A stretch of 29,716 bases of DNA from positions 1,385,824 through 1,415,539 of the forward strand of contig BFEA01000196.1 in the NCBI GenBank assembly GCA_003427395.1, read 5' to 3'. Origin of the DNA: Chara braunii (taxonomy: Eukaryota; Streptophyta; Charophyceae; Charales; Characeae). Position numbers and translations under genes: made by a program. Shown here in pieces: positions 1 to 9,480 of the stretch. Position 1 is the first letter of the stretch. The number at the start of each line of letters is the position of its first letter. The notes beneath the pieces are model-generated. The model made no database searches. It was given only the letters and a program-made list of their open reading frames with translations, and was not told the origin of the DNA.

Positions 1-135
1 AAACATATTAGGTTGTAGATCTTTTGGAGATCTATAAGCCGATTTTTTATTTTTACTTTTTAAAGATCATATGTATTTTAAAAAAATGTAAAATAAAAGA
101 AAAAAAAAACAAAACAAGACACACTCGTAAACAAC
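1..135 (+). mobile_element. Relic related to the hAT-like element at 11161-12642
   Basis: This stretch resembles 11515-11650, inside the 1,482-bp transposon. Both have a GGTTGTAGATCTT word, then a T-rich block, a GTATTTTAAAAAAA word, a long A-rich block and CA repeats. Around position 11 the sequence folds back on itself (GTAGATCT then AGATCTATAAG), as does the second copy near 11525. The left end lies outside the window and I found no right terminal repeat, so I cannot delimit the element or call a target duplication. It is non-coding. Confidence 0.45.
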
Positions 136-138
136 CGC

Positions 139-156
139 CCCCATAAACACACACGT

Positions 157-199
<43 letters not shown>

Positions 200-211
200 C
201 AACCACCCCGA

Positions 212-299
<88 letters not shown>

Positions 300-372
300 A
301 ATATAAATACAAGCGCAAACACACACGTGCACACACACACACATGCACACACACACAAACACGCACCCCCCA
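139..372. repeat. (CA)n microsatellite, partly interrupted
   Basis: Nearly pure CA dinucleotides, broken by a short segment near 196-215 and by variants such as CAAA and CGTG after 285. A similar CA-rich tract occurs at 12121-12385 in the related transposon, between an A-rich and a T-rich block, so it may be an inherited component. Every long reading frame here is a translation of the repeat (His-Thr or Cys-Val) and is not a gene. Confidence 0.9.
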
Positions 373-428
373 ACCAGGCAACCTTCCCCCCCACAAAATA
401 TCACCCCCACCCCCCAATTTTTTTTCCC

Positions 429-602
429 GCGCAACCCTCCCTACTGCATCCCCTGCACTGGCGCAACCTTCCCTACTGCATCCCCTGCACTGGTTCAACC
501 CTCCGTACTGCATCCCCTACACTGGCGCAACCCTCCCTACTACATCCCTTGTACTCGCGCAACCCTCCCTACTGCATCCCCTGCACTCGCGCAACCCTCC
601 CG
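429..602. repeat. 32-bp minisatellite, 5 full units plus a partial
   Basis: Units start at 429, 461, 493, 525 and 557, with a partial unit at 589. Each is exactly 32 bp and begins GCGCAACCCTCCCTACTGCA or a close variant. The units differ by a few substitutions and no indels. There are no unique spacers, so this is a tandem minisatellite and not a CRISPR-like array. It lies directly after the CA tract. The 32-bp period is not a multiple of three, which argues against a coding origin. Confidence 0.92.
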
Positions 603-2150
603 GGTGCACACATTTTTTTTATTTTGCTTTTAAGCGCTTTGAGCGAAAGGGGGAGGGGGGGGGGAGGATAAAGTGCGCACTCATACAATTTCATAGGTGT
701 AGACTCGCTACTAGACGTTAGCATCAGATGGTTGAGAATATGATATGAGGTTGACCTTCGTTAACCCGAAAGGTGGCGTCTGCCTTGGTCTGTGCCATAG
801 GTCACCGCTACCTGCAGGAAGCTCCAAAGATTTGAACTTCATCAATTTTTGTTATCGATGGATAGCAGGTCGATTCGCGGCTCAACCCTCACCCACCATG
901 ACACCCACGTTCAGATGTTCGTGAGAAATTGTGACCTCGTAGGCAAAAAATATTTTCCCTCGCAAATAATTTTTTTATCCTTTATGAACCCTTTTCTTGA
1001 ATGGCCATGTGAGAGTTGTGTGAAATGGAGTAGAAAAATGTCATTGCTGGGCAGGGGTTGAAGAGCGGTGTGCGGGACGTGATTCGGTGATAACAAGGTT
1101 GACCACGTTCGTGACATTCGTGCGTGGACATTGGTTGGGCTTCTTGTGTAAGCGCAGGTATGTATTCGAGCAAGGGTCTGCTCCTTGAATGAGAATGGCT
1201 TGGATGGCTGAATGCAAGGTGTGGGTGGCAAGATTCGACACTGATTGTGAGAATGACTCTCCCTAATTTTTCCCTAGACATTCCCCTTTTATTTTATTTT
1301 CCTCGTCTTTTATGTCTCGCGTTCAGTGGTAGGCTGGAAAAGTTTAGTGTGAGACTTGCGCTCAGTCCCTAATCGAGTTGAGACCCGACTCGGTTCTTGT
1401 GATGTGAAGCGAGTTAGTGTTGAACCCTTCCCCCCTCTTTTTTGAAGGAAAGAAATGATCAAATCGGTTCGAGAAAGGGTTTTATACATAAAATTTTTGG
1501 TTGGAATTTTTACCTGTACCTGAAATTTGAGGTCCTTGTCGAGGACATTATAGACTTTTGTCCAGCGCAAAGGTGTTTCCCCTATGCGCTGGACATTTGC
1601 TCATTTGCAATCGTCGCGCTCATCCTACAGGCTAGACACGCTACGAGCATAGTGCAACTTATCCATCGGTCGTTCTATATCATGGAGGAGGTCTCCTTCA
1701 CGATACTTCGACCTTAACATTTGAGTGTCGTGCGCAACTCGGAAACCCACGAAGAGTCGTGCGATTGTGGGTAACGCTAAAACGTCGTCATGATAGTCGA
1801 ACGCGTGAGTACGCATGGTTGAGTGTTGTGGCCTCCTTCGCCCACACGTTCCTCTTATACGATTTCGCGCAGGTCTCACACAGACGTACGTGCGCGTTAT
1901 GGGCTATGGGTTCAAGCATTTGAAAATTGGGTTAGGCGCATGCAAAGAAGTCAAATTATTTAGTAGTGGGTCGAGGGAAATCCAAACAGTGAACGACTGC
2001 CTCAGAGCGCAAGCACCGTACGGTGAGCGCAAACGCGACTGCCGCAGCACCACAACGCAAAAGTGACACATGGCATTTTTAGTCGCGCGGTGCCTCAAAC
2101 GCACGCCAAAGATGCTCTCTTTTGAGAACTTTGGAACGGAGACGGCCATA
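603..2150. other. Unassigned intergenic sequence
   Basis: I see no recognisable gene, RNA or transposon here. Reading frames are short and lack any family motif. The only local structure I can defend is a perfect inverted repeat at 1560-1594, listed separately. A T-rich block at 612-622 and a G-rich run near 650-665 may still belong to the relic at the window start. Confidence 0.6.
1560..1594. other. Perfect 10-bp stem-loop
   Basis: GTCCAGCGCA at 1560-1569 is exactly complementary to TGCGCTGGAC at 1585-1594, leaving a 15-nt loop. No T-run follows, so it is not a bacterial-type terminator. Its role, if any, is unknown. Confidence 0.5.
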
Positions 2151-3300
2151 GTTGGGCAGGTTAAGCCGCAACGGAATAGGGGAGGAAAATGGTAAGAACG
2201 TCGCAATCAAGAGGGTCGCGCTTACGGGCGCAGCAACCAATCTCCTACGGAACGGAGATCGAGGAAAATGCAAGGAGAGGAGGGATGTCGAGCATTTAAG
2301 AGGAGGGGAAGGGACAAAAAAAAAGGCAAGACCAAAGGAAAGCGGGAGGGAAAACTAGAGCGAAGGGATCCCAAGGAGGAAAAAGGGTGGAAAAGGGAAA
2401 GAAGAAAGAACTTGAGTACAAGGAGAGTACAAGGCGAGCAAAGGACGGAAGGGAGAAAACGACAAACTAGGTTACTCGAGGCAAAGGAAGGAAAGGAAAA
2501 AGCGGGAAGAGACAACAAAACTTTTTCCTAAAGATAGGCAAAGTGAGGGAGCACGGGAAAACGCTCAAGAACGATCAAAGAGAAGGAGAGTAAAAGATGG
2601 AAGGGAGAAAACGACAAAGAAGGTCATTCAAGGCAAGGGAAGGGAAGGAAGGAGCGGGACGGGATAACGAGACTTTTCTCTAAAGACAAGCGGGGTGAGG
2701 GCACACAGAAACACCCTCAAGAATGAGCAAAGAGAAGCAACACAGAACTAGAAAAAGGACATGAGGGTCCGAAAGGATCAGAGGTAAAAAAAACAACACG
2801 CCTCGACGAGCAGACCTCCCAAATAAGGTAAGAGACGGAGGTCGAACACACCCCTTTCTTCGGAGATCGGAATAATCGCAACGTTCGCAGATTTATGAAG
2901 GCAAGGCCAAGGACAGCAAGGAATCTGGAGCAGCGCAGCGAGAGGAATAAACCTTGGAGTTAGACAAGTGTAGACAACAACAAAAAACGGGAGGGCGGAA
3001 CACACGACATAATATGAATAATAGCGGAGCAATACCGAGCAGGGAAGAAATAGACGCCAAGTAGAACCGTAACACTAGAGAGGAGAAAACGACTTTCATA
3101 TAGATTGGGAAAGGGCAAGTCACAAACAACGGAATGGACACAAAGAGAGATGAAGGGAAAAATAAAACGATCAAACGAACGATAAAAGACCAAAGAAGCG
3201 AGTAAGGAAAGCAATTGGCTAGGGTGTAATATCCAGCGACAAACAAGGAGGAAAAAGATGGCATTGATCAAATTAGAAGTGTCCGCTATTTCCAAAGGGG
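2150..3300 (+). other. Purine-rich region, no supported gene
   Basis: The plus strand is strongly biased to A and G, with many GGAA, GAAAGG and AAGAG runs. This gives spurious Lys/Arg/Glu-rich or, on the other strand, Leu/Ser/Phe-rich translations. No domain is visible. The only repeat structure is a 152-bp tandem pair listed separately. It could be the distal leader of LINE-A or an unrelated repeat; the sequence does not decide. Confidence 0.5.
2444..2745. repeat. 152-bp tandem repeat, two diverged units
   Basis: Unit 1 starts at 2444 and unit 2 at 2596, both with GA(C/T)GGAAGGGAGAAAACGAC. Other words recur at the same spacing, for example GACTTTT or AACTTTTT followed by CTAAAGA, and CCTCAAGAA or GCTCAAGAA. 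Because 152 is not a multiple of three, the translations shift frame between units, which argues against coding. Confidence 0.7.
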
Positions 3301-3684
3301 AATAAGAACGAAATAAAATTTGCGGAAGCCTTCAGAAAAAGCCCATCCGACGCCCACGGGTTTCCCACACACACAGTCCCTAACACACGGACAAATTCCT
3401 CCACCTGGTCCACCAGCAAGCAAAATCTCCCAAAACATCGTATCACAATACTATCACTTCCCACCGAGCACAGTCGGGGTCTTTCCTTTAGTCGCTAGCA
3501 TTGCCAATCGTTGTTTTTTCAATGAATTATTGTTTCGACCTTAAGTAGACACGAAAGATAGTTCCCCGATTCAATGAATTATTGTTTCGACCTTAAGTAG
3601 ACACAAAAGATAGTTCCCCGATTCTTAACAACTAGCATTGAGCATTTATAATTTCATGCTCGATCACCTCCAATTTTGTCCTTC
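3301..3684. other. Unassigned sequence upstream of the LINE-A monomers
   Basis: No gene is supported. The stretch contains the 52-bp tandem pair at 3520-3623, and a few words such as TGAATTATTGTTTC and GTTCCCC that resemble parts of the monomers downstream, so it may be a decayed or partial further monomer. Confidence 0.45.
3520..3623. repeat. 52-bp tandem duplication
   Basis: Two adjacent 52-bp units (3520-3571 and 3572-3623) start CAATGAATTATTGTTTCGAC and differ at a single base (ACACGAAAG against ACACAAAAG). The near identity suggests a recent local duplication. Confidence 0.93.
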
Positions 3685-4416
3685 CCCTTTCGCGGTAAAA
3701 ACTCGTTCCCCAGATGGGGGAGGGGGAAACGTTGTCCGAATTTTTTCACTTTGTCTCCGGTAATTCTTAAAAGAAATCATGTTATCGTAATATAACTTTT
3801 TTACCTTAGCTCTAGTGACTATTTCAAGAGAAACTCATTTGGCATCATATTCATTCCCTCCTTTTTCTCATTACCTCTCAAGACGGAACAACCTGTCCCC
3901 AAGCGGGAAGGGGAATCTCTGTCTGAGTTTTTACCACATTCTTGATTAAATTCATTATCATTTCACTCTCTTATTTATTGAATTATTATTCATTCTTTCA
4001 TCCATGCGGACGAAGGCAAGTCGTAACCTCTCATGAAGGAGGAATAAGATTCTTACCTTTTCACGGTAAAACGCTCGTGGAGAGGGAAAAAGTGCTCGTA
4101 TTTTTCACCTTGACTCTAACTATTAATTTTTTAAGAGAAATCATTTTGGCGTAACCCGATTTTTCTCACCCTCGCTCTAATTACTATTTCAAGAGAAACT
4201 TATTTATCACCATATTCATTCCTCCCTTTCCTCATTGCCCCTATGAAAGGAATAATCGATCCCCAAGCGGGAAGGGGAATCTCGATCCGGATTTTACCAC
4301 ATTCCTTCCTAAATTCATCATTTTTTTATTTTCTTATTTATTGAATTATTATTCATTCTTTCGTTTGATTTGACGAAGGTAAATCGTACCTTCTCACGAA
4401 GGAGGAACAAGATGGA
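3685..4416 (+). repeat. Two tandem ~365-bp monomers just upstream of LINE-A ORF1
   Basis: Unit 1 is about 3685-4055 and unit 2 about 4056-4416. They start with CCTTTCGCGGTAAA and CCTTTTCACGGTAAA and end with AAGGAGGAATAAGAT and AAGGAGGAACAAGAT. Long identical blocks recur 363-371 bp apart, such as CCCCAAGCGGGAAGGGGAAT near 3897 and 4261, and TTATTTATTGAATTATTATT. Each unit also holds two internal copies of a sub-repeat around TCTAATTACTATTTCAAGAG. Unit 2 ends exactly at a candidate ORF1 ATG (4412). In rodent L1, tandem monomers at this position act as promoters; a similar role here is inference. Confidence 0.8.
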
Positions 4417-5396
4417 GGGCAAAGGAATTGAAACCCATAATTAGTTGGTAGAACAGGCAAAAACAGAATTGGTCAAAGAAAGTGAGATTGATCGAAGTGA
4501 AAGAGAATAAAAGAGAAGAGGTGGTAGTGTATGAGTATCCGAAAGAGCACATACCAAAGCTGGACGAATTCCACGAAAAACACGAAGTCCTTTTTACGTT
4601 CTCTCGGAAAAGTCAAGAACCGAACCACCCGGCCAAGCTCAAATGGATGTGGGAGAAGTTGAAAAGCATGAAATTCATCCATGAGGCTGAACCAAAATTT
4701 TTCTTTCATCCACATACCAGGAACGTGATCATGGTCATTTGCAAGGAACCAACCTACGCACACTTTTTAAGGAACAAAACATTCACATGTAATTCCTCAA
4801 TAGTCACGGTCCACCCATGGAAACCAGACACTCCTTTCCAAATGACCCCCTCCCGATTCAGACAATCGTTGATGAAAACGTACTTTTTGATTCAGTTCGA
4901 TAATGAACTCGAAGGTTTGCACTGGGAAATAAAACAAAGACTGCAATTGGAATACGACCAATTCAAGGTTGTGGATTGGATCATAGCAACTCCGGATTTC
5001 CTGGTCCCGCAACACAACACAATGGCCTTGTGCCTGGATTTGGGAAATGGCATCCCACCACAGTTACCTGACTACTGGTTTTTCATAGTGAGGGACAGAA
5101 TGGTCAAAGTGACAGTCACCTCCAAAAGCAATCCATTATGCTTCAAATGCAGACAACGAGGGCACTTGGGAACTGATCCAAAATGTCCGAAGAATGTGGA
5201 GACAGCCAAGCCCAAAGTACTGAGACAAACAAGTTTGGTAGAAGTGGAAGGGGAATCAGGTTTTTGGTACGTGAGAAATCCTCAGTACATTAGGTGGGTC
5301 TTCAACGACAACCTCCCAAATCAGAATCGGGTTTGGGTACAGGAGGGAGAACCTACCCCCAGACCTGATGTCTACCCTCCATCGGACAGCAGATGA
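4412..5396 (+). pseudogene. LINE-A ORF1, N-terminal part with CCHC knuckle
   Basis: ORF1 proteins of plant L1 elements bind element RNA and form the ribonucleoprotein used for retrotransposition. The frame is open from 4452 to the TGA at 5394-5396, but has no ATG near its beginning. A likely original start is the ATG at 4412, in another frame, which implies a frameshift near 4445-4455. The first 200 residues resemble the DUF4283 fold seen in plant LINE and Gag-like proteins. A zinc knuckle follows near 5140-5190: CFKCRQRGHLGTDPKC, spaced CX2CX4HX6C, two residues longer in the last gap than the retroviral form. A basic and Trp-containing region follows (FWYVRNPQ). LINE-B ORF1 has the same knuckle spacing. 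Family assignment is strong; RNA-binding is inferred from the family. Confidence 0.82.
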
Positions 5397-6990
5397 CACA
5401 CGATGAAGATGAAAAAAAAGTCTGCCAAAATATTCATCAGGGATCCAGTCTTGAACTTGGAAAGAATGCAAGAAGAAGGTTGTCTGAAGGATTTAATCAT
5501 AGATCTGAACAAAATCAGGGAGATGGCAGAGAAAAAATGGCAAGAGAGAGGAAAGAGAAGACCGGAAGGAGAAATGCAGTTGGAATTGGAAGAAGGCAGG
5601 GTACTGTCAACATACACAAGGAGAAGATGAAAAACAAATCAAACACAACAACAAGAAGATGCAATAGAGATGGAAATGGACAACCCAACAATGGTGCTGG
5701 GGGTCAACAAGGAGGATCAACAAGAAACAAATGAAGAAGGCAAAGTAAATGTGGGAGGAAAACGAAAGATCTCGAAGGAAGGCAAGGGGATAATAACCAA
5801 AAGAGTACAAATGGAAGGAACAGGAGAGAATAAAGAGGATAAAAAACTCTCCGGCGAGGAAGATTGCAAGTCATGGGCTGATCACTCTTTGAAGGAGTTA
5901 AAGATCTGCAGTCGGAAAACAAAAAGAGGGAGGGAAGCAAGATTTGAGCTGCAAATGGCCTATTTTAGAGAGGAAAGGAAAAACAGACAAAAGGCGAGCG
6001 CGGGAGATCCCACGCATCTCTTCTACCATCAATCAATTCATACGTCCCATTGGAGAAAAAAAAAGAATTGACAACTTTCTACGCTGAACAGTACTGCAAG
6101 TCCAAAAAGGAACAAACCTTAAGGAACAAAGAACCAACTATGAAGAAAGAGATCAATTGGAGAAAAGACAAATTCAAAATGTCAACGCTCACTGAAACAT
6201 ACAACAGAAAGAAAAAGGAAGGGTCGCAAAAAGGATCCCAAAACAAAGAGGAGAAGAAATCGAAAGAATCTGACAGGAAAAAAAAAAAGATCAAGGGGAA
6301 ATGGATCAACAAGGAGGATGAGAACAACGAAGAGGTTGAAAGAAACCACTTAGTATCGCAGACACGAATACTGGAATCCCAAGTGGTCCCAACTCAACCA
6401 TGAGCTCATGCTTAAGACAGTCACAATGGAAGGGTTGAACGACCAATCTCATCTTGCCTTCTAAGAGAGAGCAAAGCAAGAGAGCAGAACGCTGCTTCCC
6501 ACGCGAACAGTGATCCCGGTGAAAATAGATGCAGCCACCGAAGAATGGCAGATCGTAACTTCCTCAATCTTCACCCTCTTGAAGCTTGAAAATGGACAAA
6601 GCAGAAATGAGTTTCTGTCCAAAGCCATACAAAGTGTCAAACCAATAGCAATTGGTCTTGTGGGGAGCTCCTGAAGGTGCATGAACTGGGGGAGAGGAAG
6701 GGGTCATCTTGGACACCAGACCAATACTCGCCTTATATGGGTCCGACATTGTGTTGGGAGAAGAAGTGCAGTGAAAACCATGGTGGGAAATAACACAACT
6801 CCCATTCACTGCACTGGGGACAGAAACATCAATGGTCTCAACAACAACAAGTGTGGTAACAACACTTGCAGCAAAAATTTTCAGCAAAAGGGGAAAGCGA
6901 TTGAAAAAGTCATTGCAGGCTTTGGGGGAAGACACAGGGGAACCCTTCATGAACCAGGAACCCCTGCAACTACCCACCCTATCCTCTTAA
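5397..6990 (+). pseudogene. LINE-A ORF1, frameshifted charged C-terminal region
   Basis: Continuation of ORF1 in shifting frames. About 5403-6400 is very rich in Lys, Glu, Arg, Asn and Gln, as expected of a disordered linker, and is split over at least two frames. At 6507-6674 a frame reads TVIPVKIDAATEEWQIVTSS onward to a TGA at 6672. Its IPV...W(Q/E)(I/V) pattern matches the start of the conserved C-terminal region of LINE-B ORF1 (IIPVRKKGGKWEVGLSP). Another frame then stays protein-like to about 6990. I do not recognise a named domain. If all this is one ORF, ORF1 would be about 860 codons, long for a plant L1 ORF1. Confidence 0.6.
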
Positions 6991-7046
6991 ACAGAAAAAG
7001 TTGCACAGAACTAACAAACCTTTAACCAGATAAAATATTCGAGGAA

Positions 7047-7960
7047 ATGGAGACCTTAAGAAGCAGGGCTGCCAGGACTCCAAGAGCAAGTAACAAGGGT
7101 AGAGGTGAATTGGAAATCAGATTTTGGAATGTAAGAGGGCAAGCATCTATACTGTCTACACTGGACAAGTGATACAGCTTTGTCGACATGACTGGATGGT
7201 TAGACAACAGACCCCCAGACATCCTATGCTTGCAAGAAACACACTTACCATCGACAAAAGAACACCAAAATATATTGAAGGAAATTTTAAGAAGGTTAAG
7301 ACATATAAAGCACGCAGAATGGGCGGCCAGTCCCCACGCATCATCATCAGGGTTCCTAACTCTAGTGTGTGAAAAATATGAGGCCTCACAGTTCTTGCAA
7401 ATTGAAGAGTCCAAAAAAGACGCACAAGAAGGCAGATGGATAAGGTTAGACCTCACATACAGGGAAGAGGAAATATCCATCATCAACGCTTATGCCCCAA
7501 ACACGAATGCCCAAAGAAGAATCGTCATACAAACAATAAAGCAAGAGTGTCCTACCCACAGACACCTAATATTTGCAGGACATTAGAATGTCACTCTAGA
7601 TCCGACCATCGATAGAATCTCACATGCTAGAAACATTCAAGATGAATCTGAAGCTCACATAATGTTAGAAATCCTCACAGAGAAAGATTAATTTAAAAGG
7701 GACCCATATAAAATGTTAAACCCACTCGCAAAGGACTGCACTTAAGTACGAAAAACCACCCAAGGTAGAACCTCCTTCTCCCAAATAGATTACTTCCTCA
7801 CCTCAAAATCCTTAGAGGGAGCAGTCAAAAACTCAAATATATTTAAGCTCCCTTACTATGAGGGTTTCGACCATAACCAAATAGGATTACATCTAACCTT
7901 CTCACTCAATAATACACCAGGTAAAAGATTCTTCAAACTAAACAATTTTCTAATAACACT
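7047..7960 (+). pseudogene. LINE-A ORF2, endonuclease domain
   Basis: The N-terminal apurinic/apyrimidinic-type endonuclease of L1 ORF2 nicks target DNA to prime reverse transcription. A good start is the ATG at 7047, in frame with EIRFWNVRG (near 7113-7139), then after one TGA (7170-7172, plausibly a former CGA) with DILCLQETH, which holds the catalytic Glu. INAYAPN follows near 7480. The GDFN motif is damaged at 7578-7589, where the frame reads AGH, stop, N and then VTLDPTIDR. The closing DH pair appears as GFDHNQIGLHLTF near 7864-7900. Motif order and spacing fit Exo_endo_phos (PF03372). Several in-frame stops and the damaged GDFN make it inactive. Confidence 0.82.
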
Positions 7961-7989
7961 CGAACACTTCAAAAGAGGGGTCAAATAAG

Positions 7990-9480
7990 TTTGGGACGAC
8001 CACAAACGAGAAGTAGATACCATAGGGGTAACGAAAATGTTACCTAAAACAATCTCAGATCTAAGCAAATTGTTAAGTAAAGCATCTAGAGTAGAAGGCA
8101 AAAAGAGAAAAGCAAGATAAGAAATCCTCGAGGCCGTGGTAATCCAATCTAATAGATAACACAGGACAACCCATGTACGAAGAATTGTTCGAAGAGGCGG
8201 GGGAAGAACTCAGAAAATTGGCGGACTGAAATAGACACGGGCTAGCAATCAGAGTCAGGGTGAAGGATTGGGAAAGCAACGAGACTATGTCCAAGTACTT
8301 TTTCCAAAAAATCAAGTCAAACTGTCAAAATAGCAGAATACTTGAGCTGAAAAACAACCAAGGTACAGTGCTAACCACCCAAGAAGGAATCCTCATAATG
8401 GCCATAGACTTTTATGAAGACCTCTACACATCAAGGTCAAAGGAGCTTGACCAAGGAGAGATGACCAGAGCAAGGGACAAATTCCTAAAACACTTGAAGG
8501 TAAACATAAAACCAGAAGCGGCCAAGTATCTTGACAAAGACCACACCAAGCAAGAGCTTTATGAAGCCCTAAGGAGTATGCAACCAAATATAGTTCCTGG
8601 AATTGACGGACAGACCAAAGAATTCAGGGTTGAAAATTGGCAAGTAATGGGCGAAGACCTTTTTAAATTTTTTCAGGAAGCCTTCAAAAAAGGTCCTTAG
8701 GGGCAAAGGTAAGCACCGGGGTGGTCACCCTTCTGTATAAGAAATGAGACAGGGAGGATATAAGAAACTACAGGCCCATTACTCTATTACCTGTAACCTA
8801 TAAGATCTTGGCAAAGACATTAGTCAATCGCATAAAAAATGTCACTGACAAATGCTTCCACATAGATCAAACAGGCTTCATCCCACGCAGATACATATTA
8901 GACAATATAGTATGTCTAAATGAGGCCACCAAGTTAATAAGGGACAAACAAATGCAAGAAGCCATACTTTTCTTCGATTTTGAAAAGGCATATAGTTAGG
9001 TAAATTGAGATTTCCTACAACTTCGTATGGAAAAGATGGCAATAGACTCAAACTTTAGAAGATGGGTAAGGGTATTGTACGATGAGGCAAGAGGAATGGT
9101 ACAAGTAAACGATCAACTATCAGAATCCTATAAAATAACTCGATGTGTCAAACAAGGGGATCCGCTAGCAGCACCGACTTTCTTTTTCGTGATGGAGGCA
9201 ATAACTGCTTTCTTGCAAAAGGATCCCTCAATAAGCAGACTCTCTTTGGAAGGGACAGAAAATTGCATCTCACTCCCCACGGTCAAGCTTTTAGCAGATG
9301 ACCTCATAGTCCTAATCATAGCTACAGACTCGTCTTTCCAGGCCTTAACAAGAGCAATGCAAGCCTTCTAGTTAGCCTCATAAATGAAGATTAACTAGAA
9401 GAAAACTGTAGGATGGTGGTTGTTCACTCAACCCACTCCCCAAGAGTCAACAAACACGCGAGGCCTGCACTAGATAAGTG
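7990..9480 (+). pseudogene. LINE-A ORF2, reverse transcriptase domain
   Basis: RVT_1-type domain that copies element RNA at the nicked target. Visible pieces in order: YFFQKIKSN and a linker ending in GIDGQTKEF (8260-8697); VVTLLYKK then RNYRPITLLP (8706-8790); LVNRIKN and DQTGFIPRRYILDN (8820-8910); FFDFEKAY with the first catalytic Asp (near 8970); RWVRVLYD; CVKQGDPLAAP (near 9143-9175); and LLADDLIVL, a FADD-box variant with Leu for Phe, at about 9287-9313. Downstream KINWKKT has become KIN-stop-KKT. A frameshift lies near 8700. Stops at 8739, 8997, 9006 and 9369 show it is dead. Confidence 0.85.

Noticed and set aside
429-602. CRISPR-like array
   Set aside because: The 32-bp units are directly adjacent with no spacers, in a eukaryotic repeat context.
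53-721. Long open frames on both strands over the CA tract
   Set aside because: They translate the dinucleotide repeat (Cys-Val or His-Thr runs) and the minisatellite; no domain, no plausible gene.
2222-2531. Lys/Arg-rich and Leu/Ser-rich proteins in the purine-rich block
   Set aside because: Composition artefact; the 152-bp tandem period shifts the frame, and there are no motifs.
3320-3544. Small Pro/Ser-rich plus-strand open frame
   Set aside because: No recognisable motif, and it runs into the non-coding 52-bp duplication.
4482-4484. GTG as the start codon of LINE-A ORF1
   Set aside because: The frame is open upstream to 4452 and nuclear genes start at ATG; the ATG at 4412 with a later frameshift is more likely.
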